Shown here piece after piece: positions 1 to 11,760 of a stretch of DNA of 64,000 bases; position 1 is the stretch's first letter, and each line of letters begins with the position of its first letter. Source of the stretch: Lithospermum erythrorhizon. Taxonomy: Eukaryota > Streptophyta > Magnoliopsida > Boraginales > Boraginaceae. The position numbers and the translations under genes are program-made. The notes under the pieces are model-generated. The model was not told the origin of the DNA and did no database searches. It worked only from the letters and a program-made list of their open reading frames with translations. Location: positions 124,001 to 188,000 of the forward strand of contig JADFUC010002297.1 of NCBI GenBank assembly GCA_019722365.1, written 5' to 3'.

Positions 1-608
1 CTGAGAAAGTCTCACGGGAGTCTAAGGTCGAGAGGTCTGACACCCAATGTCGAAATCGGTTGGATACATTGAAGAAGAAATATAAAAAGGAAAAATTAAA
101 GATAGAGGAGGATAGAAACTCGATTAGTAAATGGGTGTATTTTAAGAAGCTGGATATGTTATTATCCACGCCTCTACAGCAAACTGGAGTTTCATGTGGA
201 ATGGATTCAGGGGAATATGTCTTCATGAGCCCCAAAGTTTATCTGAATCATGCAAATGGATTGGATGAGATGACGGACAGTTCTCGAAGGTTAGCTCTTG
301 CAGGGCAGGAAGAGAGTGATTCAGAGGGGCTACCTCCTAAGAAATCGAGGAATGGAAGGAGTAGAGGTCGTGGGGCTTCCTTCAAATTACTGGCAGATTC
401 CATTCAGAAATTCGCCGAGGTGTATGAGAAGACAGAGAATAACAAGAGACAGCAATTGCTAGAGTTGGAAAATATGAGGATGAATTTCCATAGAGAGTTA
501 GAAATGCAGAAGAGGCAAATTCTGGAGAGAGCACAGGAGGAAATTGCATTAATCCGTAGAGGCCACGATGAACAGAATGATGTATCTACTGAAAATGTTA
601 GTATCTGA
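1..608 (+). CDS. Trihelix transcription factor, ASIL/ENAP type (3' part)
   Basis: DNA-binding regulator of the plant trihelix (Myb/SANT-like) family, acting in the nucleus. The reading frame is already open at base 3 and runs to a TGA at 606-608, so the start and most of the DNA-binding domain lie outside the window. The first residues in frame (EKVSRESK..., then QCRNRLDTLKKKYKKEK) are the third helix of the trihelix domain. A basic stretch PPKKSRNGRSRGRG near the middle looks like a nuclear localisation signal. The C-terminal 60-70 residues (SIQKFAEVYEKTE through ELEMQKRQILERAQ) form the charged coiled coil typical of the ASIL1/ASIL2 and 6b-interacting-protein group, used there for dimerisation. 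No intron is seen, as is usual in this subgroup. The TTG at 60 is an internal leucine, not a start. It faces the HSP70 gene tail to tail. The exact subfamily is inferred. Confidence 0.85.
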   Translation, partial: EKVSRESKVERSDTQCRNRLDTLKKKYKKEKLKIEEDRNSISKWVYFKKLDMLLSTPLQQTGVSCGMDSGEYVFMSPKVYLNHANGLDEMTDSSRRLALAGQEESDSEGLPPKKSRNGRSRGRGASFKLLADSIQKFAEVYEKTENNKRQQLLELENMRMNFHRELEMQKRQILERAQEEIALIRRGHDEQNDVSTENVSI

Positions 609-1214
609 TATGCATAATGTTAAGTCTGTTTCATCTTTGTAAATCGTTCTTCCTTTGCTACTCATTAACTCTTCGTTTATGTGCTGTATATCTTACTGAG
701 CTCCAAATTCGAAGCTATGATCTCTTTGTGAATAATGTTCCACTGTCTTCAGGTTCTCATTCATCCCTGAAATCCCAAACATATCTAAGAACTTCGTCTT
801 TAGGCTGGACTGCTTGAGCCTCCTCAGGGCATTGGGACATCTTGATGTATCTAAGAACTTCGTCGTTATGAATTTCAGGGCACCATTGCCAGGAATAGTA
901 GAAGTTGCAGCTTATAAGAAAACTTCATGTAGATAAGTTGCATCCTGGTTCTAAATAGGCTGTTTTTGTTCTCTCGAATTTCTTTTCCGATCACACACAC
1001 ATTCCGAATGAAGAGCTAACTGTAAAGAGAAGTAGAGAAGACATATCTCAATGACTAGCAATTCTCTTACAATAGTTTATAAAAGGGTTCAACCACATTA
1101 TACTCAGGATTATATAAGCTACAAGTCTATAACACTCCCAGCATTGGTATATCAAGCTCCAAGAGAACCTAATTCCAGCCTGCCAAGAATTTAAAAGTCA
1201 CATCGACTACTGGC
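609..1214. other. Intergenic, two convergent 3' ends
   Basis: About 600 bases hold the 3' UTRs of the trihelix gene (+) and the HSP70 gene (-). An 18-base direct repeat (TATCTAAGAACTTCGTC) occurs near 782 and again near 846. No gene is seen. Confidence 0.5.
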
Positions 1215-1271
1215 TTATGCAGTTGTATGACCAGCAGCATCAGGCTTGTCTGTTTCCATGGGCTCGAACAG

Positions 1272-4200
1272 CTATTGGCATAGCCGACCACCCCCATCAC
1301 CGGAATATGTATTTTCAGTGGAATTCTGGGTTGGGCTCTCTCCACCTGGAGGCTTTCCCTCAGGTGCTGGTGACGGGGCTTTAGTAGTTGCTGGCTTAGG
1401 TTTTGTCATTGTTGCCCTGCAAAACCTGCAGAAATAAAGTATCCAGGCCATGAGACTTCAATATCTCATAAAATTCGCCTTTCTTGTCTTTACATTTCCG
1501 ATTTTTTGTTTTAATTCTTTATCTTTTAGCATGAAAATTGTAATTAATTTTGATAATACTTTTTATTATTAAGTGCTCAGCCAGCCAAATGATATAGTTT
1601 CGTTAATTGTCATTCTACGTTTTGATGTACTTTTTATTCTTTCATTTCACTTGTCATAATCATGAATATTTAGAAAAACCAGCTAAAGCGGAGGGAATAT
1701 GAATTAAAAAGCATGTTCTATGCTTCATTCGATTCAAGAAGTCCCAGAATTGACATAATGGAAAAGGGCAAGGCTCAAAATATGCAAATCATTCATATGA
1801 TAGAGTACCGGTCTAGAGCCTCCATTTTCTTTCTCACATCGGCAGACAATAGAACAGGAGTTGAAAATTTTGGGAGTACATCCTGCTGCTGCTTCTTCTC
1901 CCTCAACCAAGCCTCAACCTCCACACACTCGTTGAGAACCTGATAGATTGAATCAAATTATTTAACATCGAAACATAATTGTAGTAACTAGTGTTAGAGA
2001 TTAATAAAAGAGCATAATACAAAATGACATGACCACTATTTATGTTCCTCTATATAATTCAAAAATGCAGAACAGCATTTATTAGAAAACACAACTACAT
2101 ACTTTCTGTTTGTCAGAAATGTCAATATGGTTAAACTTTGGATCATTCGCCATAGCCGCTTCCCTATAGCTGTTGATGCAGTAGGCAAGTTGATCAATCA
2201 CAGCTCCCCTCTCAGCAAATTCCTTGTAGCATTGTTCAATAGGATCACCTTGCTGTAGGTACAACAATAAAGGACATGAGATATATTAGAACCTCGACGT
2301 TATAAAGGAAGAAGATTAAGAAATTCATGCAGTGATCATCACTATAGGGATAATGAAACAAAAGACTGCACCTTTTTAAGCTCTTCAAGCTTTGAAATAT
2401 AAACACCTTTAGTTTCATCTTCACCGTCTTCATACAGCCAGTCTTCAACTTCTTGTAGCTTTGCAATGAGTTGCTCTCTTTCTGACTCGATCACAAAGTC
2501 TTGATATTTGTCATAAAGCTACAGTAATGATAGAGAACAGTACAATTATTTCACAAATCTTAATAACATCATGAAATACCAGATATATACCTTGTTCCTC
2601 ATGTCATAAACATAACCCTCCACGGCATTCTTCTTGTCCTTCGTTTCTTCCATTACACGATCCTGCAAAGCCATTTCAAACTCCTTTTCCACCGCTTTCT
2701 GCAAATCATCTGGCAACATAGCTCCATACACCACTTCTGATACTGGCACATTAGTTTTCTTGACCTTCTTCTTCGGAGCTTCAACCTGCTTGATGCAAAT
2801 AATGGATTTTACTTAACCTAGAAACTATAGCAATAAGAATTCACAACCTAATTTGTAAAAGTAAATATGTACAGTAATAATAAGGAGACCAAATGAGGTT
2901 ATCCCACCTGAAATAAAACTCATATAATGCAATTTTAAATAAATAAACAAATAACCTTGATTCTGTTAATATAACCTTGATTCTGTTAAGGGAGGAAGAT
3001 ATATGCAAGCTTTGTATCCATCATGTAACCATTACTGGAATCTAATACAGTATAATGCTAAGCCACTACTATGGGGATATACAGTAACATTAGCTAACCA
3101 TTTCTAGTCCTAGTTTTAAATAAACTGATTGTCACAGGACGGACACACCCTCCAAATTTAATATTCTAGCATCAGCACTAGCAACTTAAGTTATAATTAT
3201 AAACATTGGTTAAATAGAACAAGTAAAAGGTAATAAAAAGTGTGAAAATAGACAATCTTCATGGGACGAAGGGAGTACTATTAAATATGTTCTCTCTTAA
3301 ATTTTGAAAAAATCAAAACTAGACCATCTTTATAGGAAGGAGGGAGTAATAATGATAATAGTAATAATAATAGTACTTAAATTAAATAAACTGAACAAGT
3401 ATACGTCCGAATAGCATATCTATTCAAACGAAAGTAATTCTAACCTTAGAATCCATTTCCATCTGTACAGGAATTTCTCCTGATACTGGAACACTGCCTT
3501 TCTCCGATACAGAACCAACACCATCGGCATCTTGCATATTAGCATCAGCCTCAGTGCCATTTGGAACACTGTCAGCGGGAGCATCATGAATTTCCATCTT
3601 TCTACCTTCCTTTGCAGGCTCATCTGATACAGGCACTTCTACTTCTTCCTCTTCCAAAAGCTAATTCAAAGGTAGAGCCTTTAATTAGTCTAAAGAAGAT
3701 CAATACCAAAGATTGAAGCCAGCCCAAGGATCCTGAATTTCATAACTTACAGTTGCTGACTCAATGGAAACAATTCCGTTGATATTTAGGCGCACTTTCA
3801 ATTTCAGTTTCGCACGTTTACCAACTTTAGACTGGAATGGCCCGATCTGACCAGCAACAAAATAAAGTTGCAGTCATAGGACAATCTAACATTCTAAAAA
3901 TGAACCAAATAATTTATCACAGATTAGTTACCGAGTATGTACTGATCTTTGATGGAATGTGCAACTCACTGGCATCAGTATACTGCACATCTACTGTGAA
4001 TGTACCAGATCTGTAAAAGGTCAGAGCCTTCACACTTGGTATTAGGTTACCCTTGGGGAAAACAATGGTGCTTTGTTGATTTTCTGTGCTTCCATTCTCA
4101 GTATCAGGAGCAGGACAATTCCAAGACAGCGCTATTGAAAACGGGAAACTCTCATGAACCTGCACACCATCAGAAACTGTTAGCAGTGTACTCATGAACA

Positions 4201-5406
4201 GAGAACTACAATATAGGGACTATCATATATCACTACCTGAAATTCTCGCACTTTAAATGTAGGACTAAGCATTGCACATTGTAAGGCACAGCCTTTGGCA
4301 ACGGATTCACTTGCATTCATCGTACGTCTAGGCTCCTTTCCAAAGAAATCAGTCAGAATTTTCATTACTGCTGGAACTCTAGAAGCAGAACCAACAACTT
4401 CAACTGAACGAATATTCTCAGTTGTAAGTCCTGCCTCTGCGAGAGCCTCCTCCAATGGCCTTTTGACACGCTCCAAAATAGGAATGCTGATTTGCTCAAA
4501 TTCATCTCTCTTAATAAAACCTCTCACGTCTTTCTCCTCCATCAGGCACTCTATATTTAAAGGTGCCTCTGGATTTGCGCTTAAAACCTTCTTCAACTTT
4601 TCACATGCAGCACGAAGTCTTAAAGATGCTCTGGCATTCTGGAAAACATCAATCTTGTACTCTTCCTTAAACTTTGCAGCAAAATGCTGGAAAAGGACCT
4701 CATCAAAGTCCCTTCCACCAAGACATCTATCAAATGAATGCGCCAATATCTTCAGCTGACCCTTTTTAAAAGCCACAATGCAAACCTGCATGCTGGAGTG
4801 CCCAATGTCGACAAAAGCAACGTTTAACGAGTCATTCTCAGGTAAGTCGGTCTTATAAATACCATAAGCCAAGGCAGTAGCCGTGGTTTCATGAAATAGA
4901 CGTAGAGGATGCAAGCCAGAGATGGTGGCTGCATCCATGACAGCCCTCCTCTGAAGATCAGTAAAATAGATAGGAATTCCAATACAACAATCCACAACTG
5001 CTGCATTCAGATTCTTCTCTGCAATAGTCTTCAGGTTAGAGAAAACCATCCCCAAAACCTGGGTAGGTGTAAATGTCTTCACCTCTCCCAAATAGCGTGC
5101 ATGAATCAAGGGGAATCCATCAGGTCCCTCAGTCACAGCAAAAGGCAGTGATTTCAGATCTCGTTGCAGCTCAGGATCAGAAAATTGACGTCCAATTAAC
5201 CGCTTGATCTGTGAAATCGTATTCTTAGGATTCATCATACTTGATGCAGCCCCCGCAGTCCCGAGGAACCTTTGCTTCTCACCAAAACATACGATTGCAG
5301 GAGTTTCACGCTTCGACTCATCATTAAGAACAACATCAATGCCCCTTTGTCGAGCAACTGCCACAACACAGCTCTCATTCCCAAAGTCAAAACCAACAAC
5401 ACTCAT
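1272..5406 (-). CDS. HSP70-15: Heat shock 70 kDa protein 14/15-like (HSP110/SSE class)
   Basis: Cytosolic HSP110-class chaperone, acting as nucleotide exchange factor for HSP70 and as a holdase. Nine exons join cleanly at GT-AG sites: 5406-4237, 4159-3932, 3846-3751, 3660-3445, 2785-2591, 2518-2372, 2252-2103, 1939-1809 and 1425-1272. All junctions are phase 0 except the last, which is phase 2. The product is 828 residues; Arabidopsis HSP70-14/15 are about 831. Residues 1-385 form the ATPase domain: GFDFGNESCVVAVA (phosphate 1), AFVDIGHSSMQV (phosphate 2), VEVVGSASRVPAVMK (adenosine loop). The beta domain follows, then an acidic loop (LLEEEEVEVPVSDEP...), the KKKVKKTNVPVSE linker and a helical lid with DWLYEDGEDETKGVY. 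The ATG is the family start MSVVGFDFG. An in-frame TAG at 1274-1272 precedes 18 more codons (to TAA at 1217-1215) that encode EPMETDKP, the family's usual tail, so the last residues may be lost or the TAG may be an error. The closest Arabidopsis match (14 or 15) is not resolved. Confidence 0.95.
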
Positions 5407-7280
5407 CTTTACCTAAATTTTTAAATGTGACAAAAACAAGCACAAGTCCAACCAGTTATCCACCTATCCATAAAAACAAGACATCAGAATAAGAACTCAA
5501 AGGACACCCACTGAATGGAAATGAATACCAATGTGACTAAAGAGAAAGCCAAACAATTCAGCAAAAGCCACATAAGGGTATTTGGTAAGGCTTTTCTTAT
5601 GCATCCCATAAGTAAGAATATCGTTTTACAAAGCTCCAAATCATGACTTCCATAACAGGGAACTTATGAGCTGCATCTTACATTCATAGCTGCGAATTAC
5701 TAGTTTACCTAAACCTAATGAACATAAAATAGATTAGAATTCTGATGGACACTGCAATCTTCCACAACCGAAAAATGGTAGCAATACATTTGCATAATGT
5801 TAAGGACTATGAGGTTCCCATCAAACCAAATGTCAAAAAAGAAAGTTACCAAGAACTACGATCCTCCAATAGATAATGGTAAATTCAATAAATAAATCCA
5901 CACCTTTCAAAAACTATGTAATCCTACAGTATGACTAGAAAATCCCTGAAATCAACTATCTTGCATAATACAACAATCCAGAAATATGAAGTCATAGCTC
6001 TACTATATCAATTTCAAATCAGTCATAACTTGAAATCAGCTGCACGAAATCAATTCTAATCTTGAACAAGTAAGAAGATTGTTCGGTTTCGTTTGAATGA
6101 TCGAATTTAACAAACTTTATGATATTAACAGACAAAAAAATCATTTGAATCAACATTATCATGTGACAACTTATATAATCAATCATCGGAATTCAAAAAT
6201 TGCAGTCATAGAATGGAGTGAGTCGTTACAATGGTCAAAATTAAAAAACTACAAAACCTAATTGATGCATACAACTTTGATTCGAATCAAAGCCTTCATA
6301 TTAATAGTAGAATATGTTGAAATGATGACTTTTATATATTTTTTCACAAATATTATATCTATATTTATGAGTTCAAAACTTCAAATAAAAAGATAAGCTA
6401 TCAAAATCCAAAACATCAAACTACACAATCTTTTCTAAGTGGAGGAAATATAATTCAATTATCATGAATCTTCAAAAACACAATCAAGAATCACAAATAT
6501 AACTCCAATAAACCACACAATTTGACAAATTTCATACAACAAAAAATGAGAAGCTAAAATCAAAATATACACCAGCTAAAAATGGCTAAAGCATGTTGCA
6601 CAAAACAGAATAAGAAAATGTAGACCTTATTATAAACTATTAAGTATTTCATCATCTAACTTAAAACTACTATTTAAGAGTTTAAAAAACTAATCCCTCC
6701 ATGCATAAAAGATCATCCAATTTATTTTTTCGATATAACGGAATTTGATATCTTAATTCACACGTACAACTTTAATTTACCTCAAAATTATCATGTTAAG
6801 AGTTGAGTAGTTTTAAAATACTTTATTTTGGTATATTTTTACAAAACGTACACAATATTCAATACGTTTGAGTTCGTAATTTAAAATTTAAAATTTCTAA
6901 CTCATCGAAATTCAAAACTGAATAGGATAGAAGAAAATAAAATAGTTTTAGCATTTTAATGATAACCAACTTTTCGACCAATGAAAATAAGAATAAATAA
7001 AACAATAACGAACAATTTAATAAATTAGAATAAAAAATCAAAACAATCAAATATTTCGAGACGAATAAATTTAAGTACAACAACATTATAGTTGTACGAC
7101 ATGGTACCTAGGAGAAGCTAGAAAAATGGAGTGTTAAACTTGGTCTAAGTCTCTTATGTTCCAAAGTATTTGGGTGCGAAAAAACATTGAACAATGCAAG
7201 ACAGAGACGCCTTTTAAAGACCAGATTATTTTATTTAACATTAATTTGACGTGCTTTATGTTGTCCTAGATGGCTCTAGG
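5407..7280 (-). other. Probable HSP70 5' leader and leader intron
   Basis: No coding signal in 1.9 kb of AT-rich DNA. Read on the minus strand, the bases just before the HSP70 ATG (...TTTAG then GTAAAG then ATG) resemble a splice acceptor, which suggests an intron in the 5' UTR. A leader intron would put the promoter near the heat shock element at 7.3 kb. MITE-like pieces lie inside: 6690-6740 begins with a CCCTCC motif, and 6215-6420 shares segments (CAACTTTGATTCGAATCAA) with the repeat at 16.35-16.87 kb. Confidence 0.4.
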
Positions 7281-7292
7281 TCTTGCTGGAAC

Positions 7293-7305
7293 TTCTAGAA
7301 CTTTC
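7293..7305 (-). promoter_or_regulatory. Heat shock element, three perfect units
   Basis: TTCTAGAACTTTC fits TTCnnGAAnnTTC exactly, with a further GAA at 7289-7291 one base out of phase. It is the binding site expected for trimeric heat shock factors. On the minus strand an AT-rich TATA-like stretch (GTTAAATAAAATAATC) follows about 60 bases downstream, which is the usual spacing. The likely target is the HSP70 gene starting at 5406, through a long leader. The distance of 1.9 kb to the ATG makes this an inference. Confidence 0.5.
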
Positions 7306-7309
7306 TTCC

Positions 7310-8600
7310 ATATTTAGTTTAGAACTTTGCTACAGATGCTTGGCAATTATCGCATCTTACATGTGTTTACTTGAGTATTCTTCTTATCTGAGGCCTATAC
7401 GGTATTTTTGTTGTGCAGGCGCGCGAACACGATTTTGGCCTATAAACACTCCCAAAATGTCATATACTTTTAAATGACTCGGTAAAATTCTTATTCTACC
7501 CTTAAATTATATTTTAAAATGGCTGAAATAGAAAAGACTGTGCCTACCCGCCCCTTTACCCTCAGTCGCAATCATCCCTCACCTCTGTCCCCACAGTCAT
7601 GACGTCCCAGCGCCATTATTACCTTTTGCGATTAAGCCCCACAATACAAAAAAACACATACCAACTAATCCCCAAAATCAAATTATGCTAAATTTCAACA
7701 TAAAGATTCAATCTTTAGATAAAAATACACATACCAACTAACCCCAAACACTCAATCATGCATATAAAATCAAGAAAATTAAAAAAACCCAAAAAAAGGT
7801 AAAAAGCAATACGGAAAAAGAGCCTCCCAGCTCGAATTTGACGAAAGTGGCCGTCAGCTTTAATGGCGTGGTCGCCATAATTCTTGGATGTAAGCCAAGT
7901 TCAAATCCAGCATCCATTTATACTAAAATTGTGTTGGGTTTGTTAGTTATTTAGCTAAATTGAAATTAGTTGTTTTTTGAAGATGATGTAAAAAGGTCTT
8001 GGGATCAAAGGAAAGGTGAGGCATCGGGCCTCGATGTTTTTATATCACGATCGAATTACGATTGAATATATATGTGATGAGACGGATGATAATGTTTGTA
8101 GTCTTGAATGTAAATAAGTGTGCTTTTGTGAAATTGCGGCATCGAGGGGAAGGGGTGAAGTTCAGAATTTGGGCCTACGAGGATTTGGGTTTGATCGTGT
8201 GTGTGTGTTATGGGGAGGCCGAGGCTATGAAGGGTGGGGGGGAGGGGCGGGGGGGTATGAGGTGGGGTGGGGCGTGGGGTGGGGTGGGTTATGCTAAAGA
8301 AAGAAAGGGGTGGATTTTTTTGTCCTATACTTTAACATTCCTATATTTTAGTGTAGTGTTAGGGATAAAATAGTCAATTTAGTGTATATAGTCGTTGTGT
8401 GTTTTGAGGGACAATATAGTTGTTATATGTATTTTAGTGAAAATTAAGTCTAAGAGTCGGGGTGCTTAGACAAGAAAAAAAATTCGAGAACTGCTTGAGG
8501 AGGGATTAGGGGTGTCTTGACAGATCAAATAGTTTAGGGGCCAGCGCAGAAAATTACCCGCGATAGATTAGGATGTGTCGGGCAATAAGCCTTCATTATA
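7310..8600. other. Non-coding, with a G-rich tract
   Basis: No credible gene. At 8221-8290 the plus strand is a run of G-blocks (GGGTGGGGGGGAGGGGCGG and similar) able to form G-quadruplexes. Two related phrases on either side of a gap (TATACTTTA...GTGTTAGGGA.AAAATAGTCA near 8325-8375 and 9100-9140) show this stretch is partly duplicated. The 103-codon open frame over the G-rich tract is low-complexity and is not called a gene. Confidence 0.4.
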
Positions 8601-8605
8601 TTACA

Positions 8606-8900
8606 ACTTTTTCTATTTTCATTACTACTGCATTAATTTTGGAACAAACTTTTCAAATTTTAGTTGGACCAAATAATAATTATCCCTTCCTCTTAATTTA
8701 ATTAGACCAACTTTTTATATTTTATTATTTTCAAGAAAAGAGAAAAATATTAATTAATAAAAATAAGGATATTAGGAGATAAAAGAAATTATTTTTAACC
8801 TTGAAAAGCGTTGTATTGATAGTAACGAAAACGATTATAATGAAACAACTAAGTTTTTCTTTAGATGATTAATTAAATTGAGATGGAAGAAGCATAAAAA
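8606..8900. mobile_element. MITE relic, Stowaway-like, copy A
   Basis: Contains ATCCCTTCCTCTTAATTTAATTAGACC near 8680-8707, a decayed form of the CTCCCTCCGTC...AATTTAATTG ends of plant Stowaway-like elements, and GATGGAAGAAGCA near 8883, a decayed opposite end. The flank GAACAAACTTTTCAAATTTTAGTTGGACCAAATAATAAT is shared with copy B, so flank and element were duplicated together. It is non-coding. Confidence 0.5.
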
Positions 8901-9329
8901 TTTCAAAATTTGTGGTTGGTGAAAGTTAGGGAGAAAGTTGGGGAAGAGGATCGAGATAGGGGTAAGGTGAAGTGTGTCAAAGAAGAAATTTGTAATTGGT
9001 AAAAGTTCATGGGGGAAAGTTTAGGGGGGTAGGATGGGGTGTGTCAAAGAAGAAAGTGATGGGGTTTTATTGTAATTATATAAAATATTATAAATGTGCC
9101 CCCTATACTTTAGTCTCGTGTTAGGGACAAAATAGTCATTTAAGTCTTTTAGCTAAAAAAATGCATTTTAAATGTGAAAAAAATGAAATGAGGGTTGTAA
9201 ATAGAGAAAGATGGAAAGTCTGGGCCTTGTGAAAAGATAGAAAGTCACCAGGGGCAGTAAAAAAATCGCATGGTCGTAAGTGACGAAAATAAGCGCTGGG
9301 TTGACGAGCGGCTAATTTATTGCAACTTT

Positions 9330-9840
9330 TTGAGTATATTTTAATGACTACTGTATTAATTTTGGAACAAACTTCTCAAATTTTAGTTGGACCAAATAAT
9401 AATACTCGTATTATATTAATTTAATTGGACCAAACTTTTTATATTTTATTATTTTCAAGAAGAGAAAGAAAATATTACGTTAAATTATTAATGAAAATAA
9501 AAATATTAGGAGACAAAAGAGAATTTTTCTAACTTTAATGCAAAAAATTATATTGATAAATTAAACAATCAATTATAACCGAAATTTCAGGGACAATGAA
9601 CAGAATTATCATGATTATTAATGATACTCAAACAAAAATATTTTTTTGTAGATCGGGAAATATCTAATTGTACAATTTTCTCTTGAATTTGGAAGAGAGA
9701 AAGAAGAGTGTTACTAATTTTAGTGAAAGAACAAATTGGTTAAAATGAGCATTTTCGATATTTTAGGATGGGATACTATATATAGCATTACCCTTAATTA
9801 AATTGAAATGGAAAAACACCAAAATTTTGAAAATTTACTA
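9330..9840. mobile_element. MITE relic, copy B (duplicate of copy A with flank)
   Basis: About 200 bases match copy A some 720 bases upstream: the common flank, then TTAATTTAATTGGACC, TTTTATTATTTTCAAGAAGAGA and ATATTAGGAGACAAAAGAGA. Small indels separate the copies, and the right end is interrupted by about 200 bases before AATTAAATTGAAATGGAAAAA. This points to an old segmental duplication. Confidence 0.5.
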
Positions 9841-10034
9841 CTTTTATATTTTGGTTATTCTGACTAAACAATGTAATTAAGAAGAAACGAAATAATGAAC
9901 GAGTTAGTTTTGAAATTTGATGATTGGTTTTTAAAATGTTAGATTCAAATAATTTTTTTGTATACATATACTATAATATTTAATGAAATATCAAAATGGC
10001 AGTTTAAACTACTTTCAATTAAAATAATAAATAC

Positions 10035-10265
10035 AAAAGCTCCGTCCTGTTCTTTGTCGTATAGCTTAAAAACTAATTTATTAGAGTATAATTAATTTTA
10101 CTATTTCAAGAAGAAAATTATAAACCAATGATAAAATATTAGAGACAGAAATGATGTTAAAAATTTTAAAATTTAATGTAAAATATTATATTGAAAAAGT
10201 AAATTATCAAACAAAAGGAATAATAAAATTTCTACATGATCAGTAGTAAATAGAACGAAGAGTAT
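10035..10265. mobile_element. MITE relic, copy C
   Basis: Begins GCTCCGTCCTGTTC and ends GTAAATAGAACGAAGAGTA, imperfect inverted ends of the CTCCGTCC...GGACGGAG kind. The interior (TTTCAAGAAGAAAATTATAAACC, ATATTAGAGACAGAAATGA, TATTATATTGA) is recognisably the same family as copies A and B. It is non-coding. Confidence 0.45.
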
Positions 10266-10299
10266 CTGAAAAGTAAATAATGTTAGCCATAAATCACAT

Positions 10300-11100
10300 G
10301 AGGATCAAATAACCCTTGATTGTCCATCAATCATGTAAGCGGAAACTAAATCGTCGGTGTCTGAGCGCCGCATTTAGCGAGGCGAAGTGAAGATGTAGTA
10401 GATGTACATAATTACCAAAGCTATTTCTTTGCTTCCGGAATAATAAGAGTCCGCATAATTACGAAAATTTTCTTCTTCTTGTTTACAATAGATCAATTTT
10501 AAGCCCAAATGATCTGAATTTGATATCAGAGGATGAGAAATCTGGTCGATTATGTTAAATCAGGACAATACAGAAATACAAATGCATTGATTCCGTCTCA
10601 TTTCGTTGAGAGAATGTAATAATATATCTCATGTTAAGTATATTTTAGTTTTATGGTGCATATGACCTCTTTTAAAAGCGAAAATAAGGAAGGCTAGATT
10701 AACAAATTTGGCTATCGTGAACAAGCTAATGCTTGAATTAGCAAGCCGGGGACAACTTTTTGTCATCGAGAACTTCCTAATCGTATAGCTGCACTTTTTT
10801 TCGTAGTCAACCAAACTTAGAAGGCACTTTATGAAAGTATATGGTTTTACATGCTTGTAAAAGCTGGTCACTTTGTGCAAAATAACTACTTAAATAGGTA
10901 TGGCCAGTACGAGAATTTAAATTGGTAAAATATGATACATATGTCTGTTGATGTCCAGAGAATGTTAGGTTTAATAATAATATACTTCAGTTTGTTGTAT
11001 GGGCCGTTTTTTATTAGATTTGGTAGATTTTTTATTTATATTTTGAACTTCACATTTTGGATAATATATCTGATATTTATAATAAAAATAATGATAAACT
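10300..11100. other. Unassigned non-coding DNA
   Basis: Open frames here are short and without recognisable motifs. A small GC-richer patch near 10345-10390 (GTCTGAGCGCCGCATTTAGCG) stands out from its surroundings but has no assignment. Confidence 0.3.
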
Positions 11101-11109
11101 CAAATCCAA

Positions 11110-11760
11110 AATAATAACATAATAAAATTCAAAAGCGTAAATATCTAAAACATGAATAATAATAAGTTCAAATGTCCAAATACTAATAATAAGTTCAAAT
11201 GTCCAAACCCAAGAATAATAATAGAATTCGGTGTCAAAATACCGGAAATATTAATAAATTCCAAATGTCGAAATCTGAAAATATGAAATAAATGTCGATA
11301 TATTCAAAACAAATTCAGCTTATCAAATAAAAATTACTTTTATCTGAAAAATTAAATAAATTATTAGTATTAAATATAAAATATAAAAATTATTAATAAA
11401 CTAAAGTAAACAATCAATTAATAAACAATCGGTTAATAAACTAAAATTAAACTAAACTAAAGTAAACAATCAGTTAATAAACTAAAAATTAAAGCTAAAC
11501 TAAAGTAAACAATGGGTTAATAAACAATCAGTTACCTAAACTAAAGTTCATTTAATTATGTCAGTTAATAAACTAAAATTAATACAAATAAACATTAATA
11601 AATAAATTAATAAAAGCCAAAATAATAACTTAAAATTAATAAAGCGATAATACAAATTAATAAACAAATTCGAAATAAAACAAATTTGAAATAATAAATA
11701 AAAAATAAAAGCATTTGAAATAACTTAAAATAATAAACATTTCAGTAATAACTAAGTCAA
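11110..11760. repeat. AT-rich short tandem repeats
   Basis: Two blocks. At 11155-11225 the phrase AATAATAAGTTCAAATGTCCAAA recurs. At 11400-11575 a unit of about 50 bases built from AAACAATCAGTTAATAAACTAAAATTAAA and AACTAAAGTAAAC recurs four to five times with small changes. The rest is A-rich and low in complexity. No coding potential. Confidence 0.6.

Noticed and set aside
1272..1345. Mini-introns that would remove the HSP70 in-frame TAG
   Set aside because: Candidate GT-AG pairs give 29 or 74 bases and put EPMETDKP out of frame.
1246..1437. 63-codon plus-strand open frame
   Set aside because: Antisense to the last HSP70 exon (MTKPKPATT...), which has the right splice acceptor and phase.
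4295..4759. 154-codon open frame on the plus strand
   Set aside because: Antisense shadow of HSP70 exon 1, with no motif of its own; the minus strand matches a known protein throughout.
8062..8373. 103-codon plus-strand open frame
   Set aside because: Low-complexity Gly/Arg/Trp text produced by the G-rich tract; no family resemblance.
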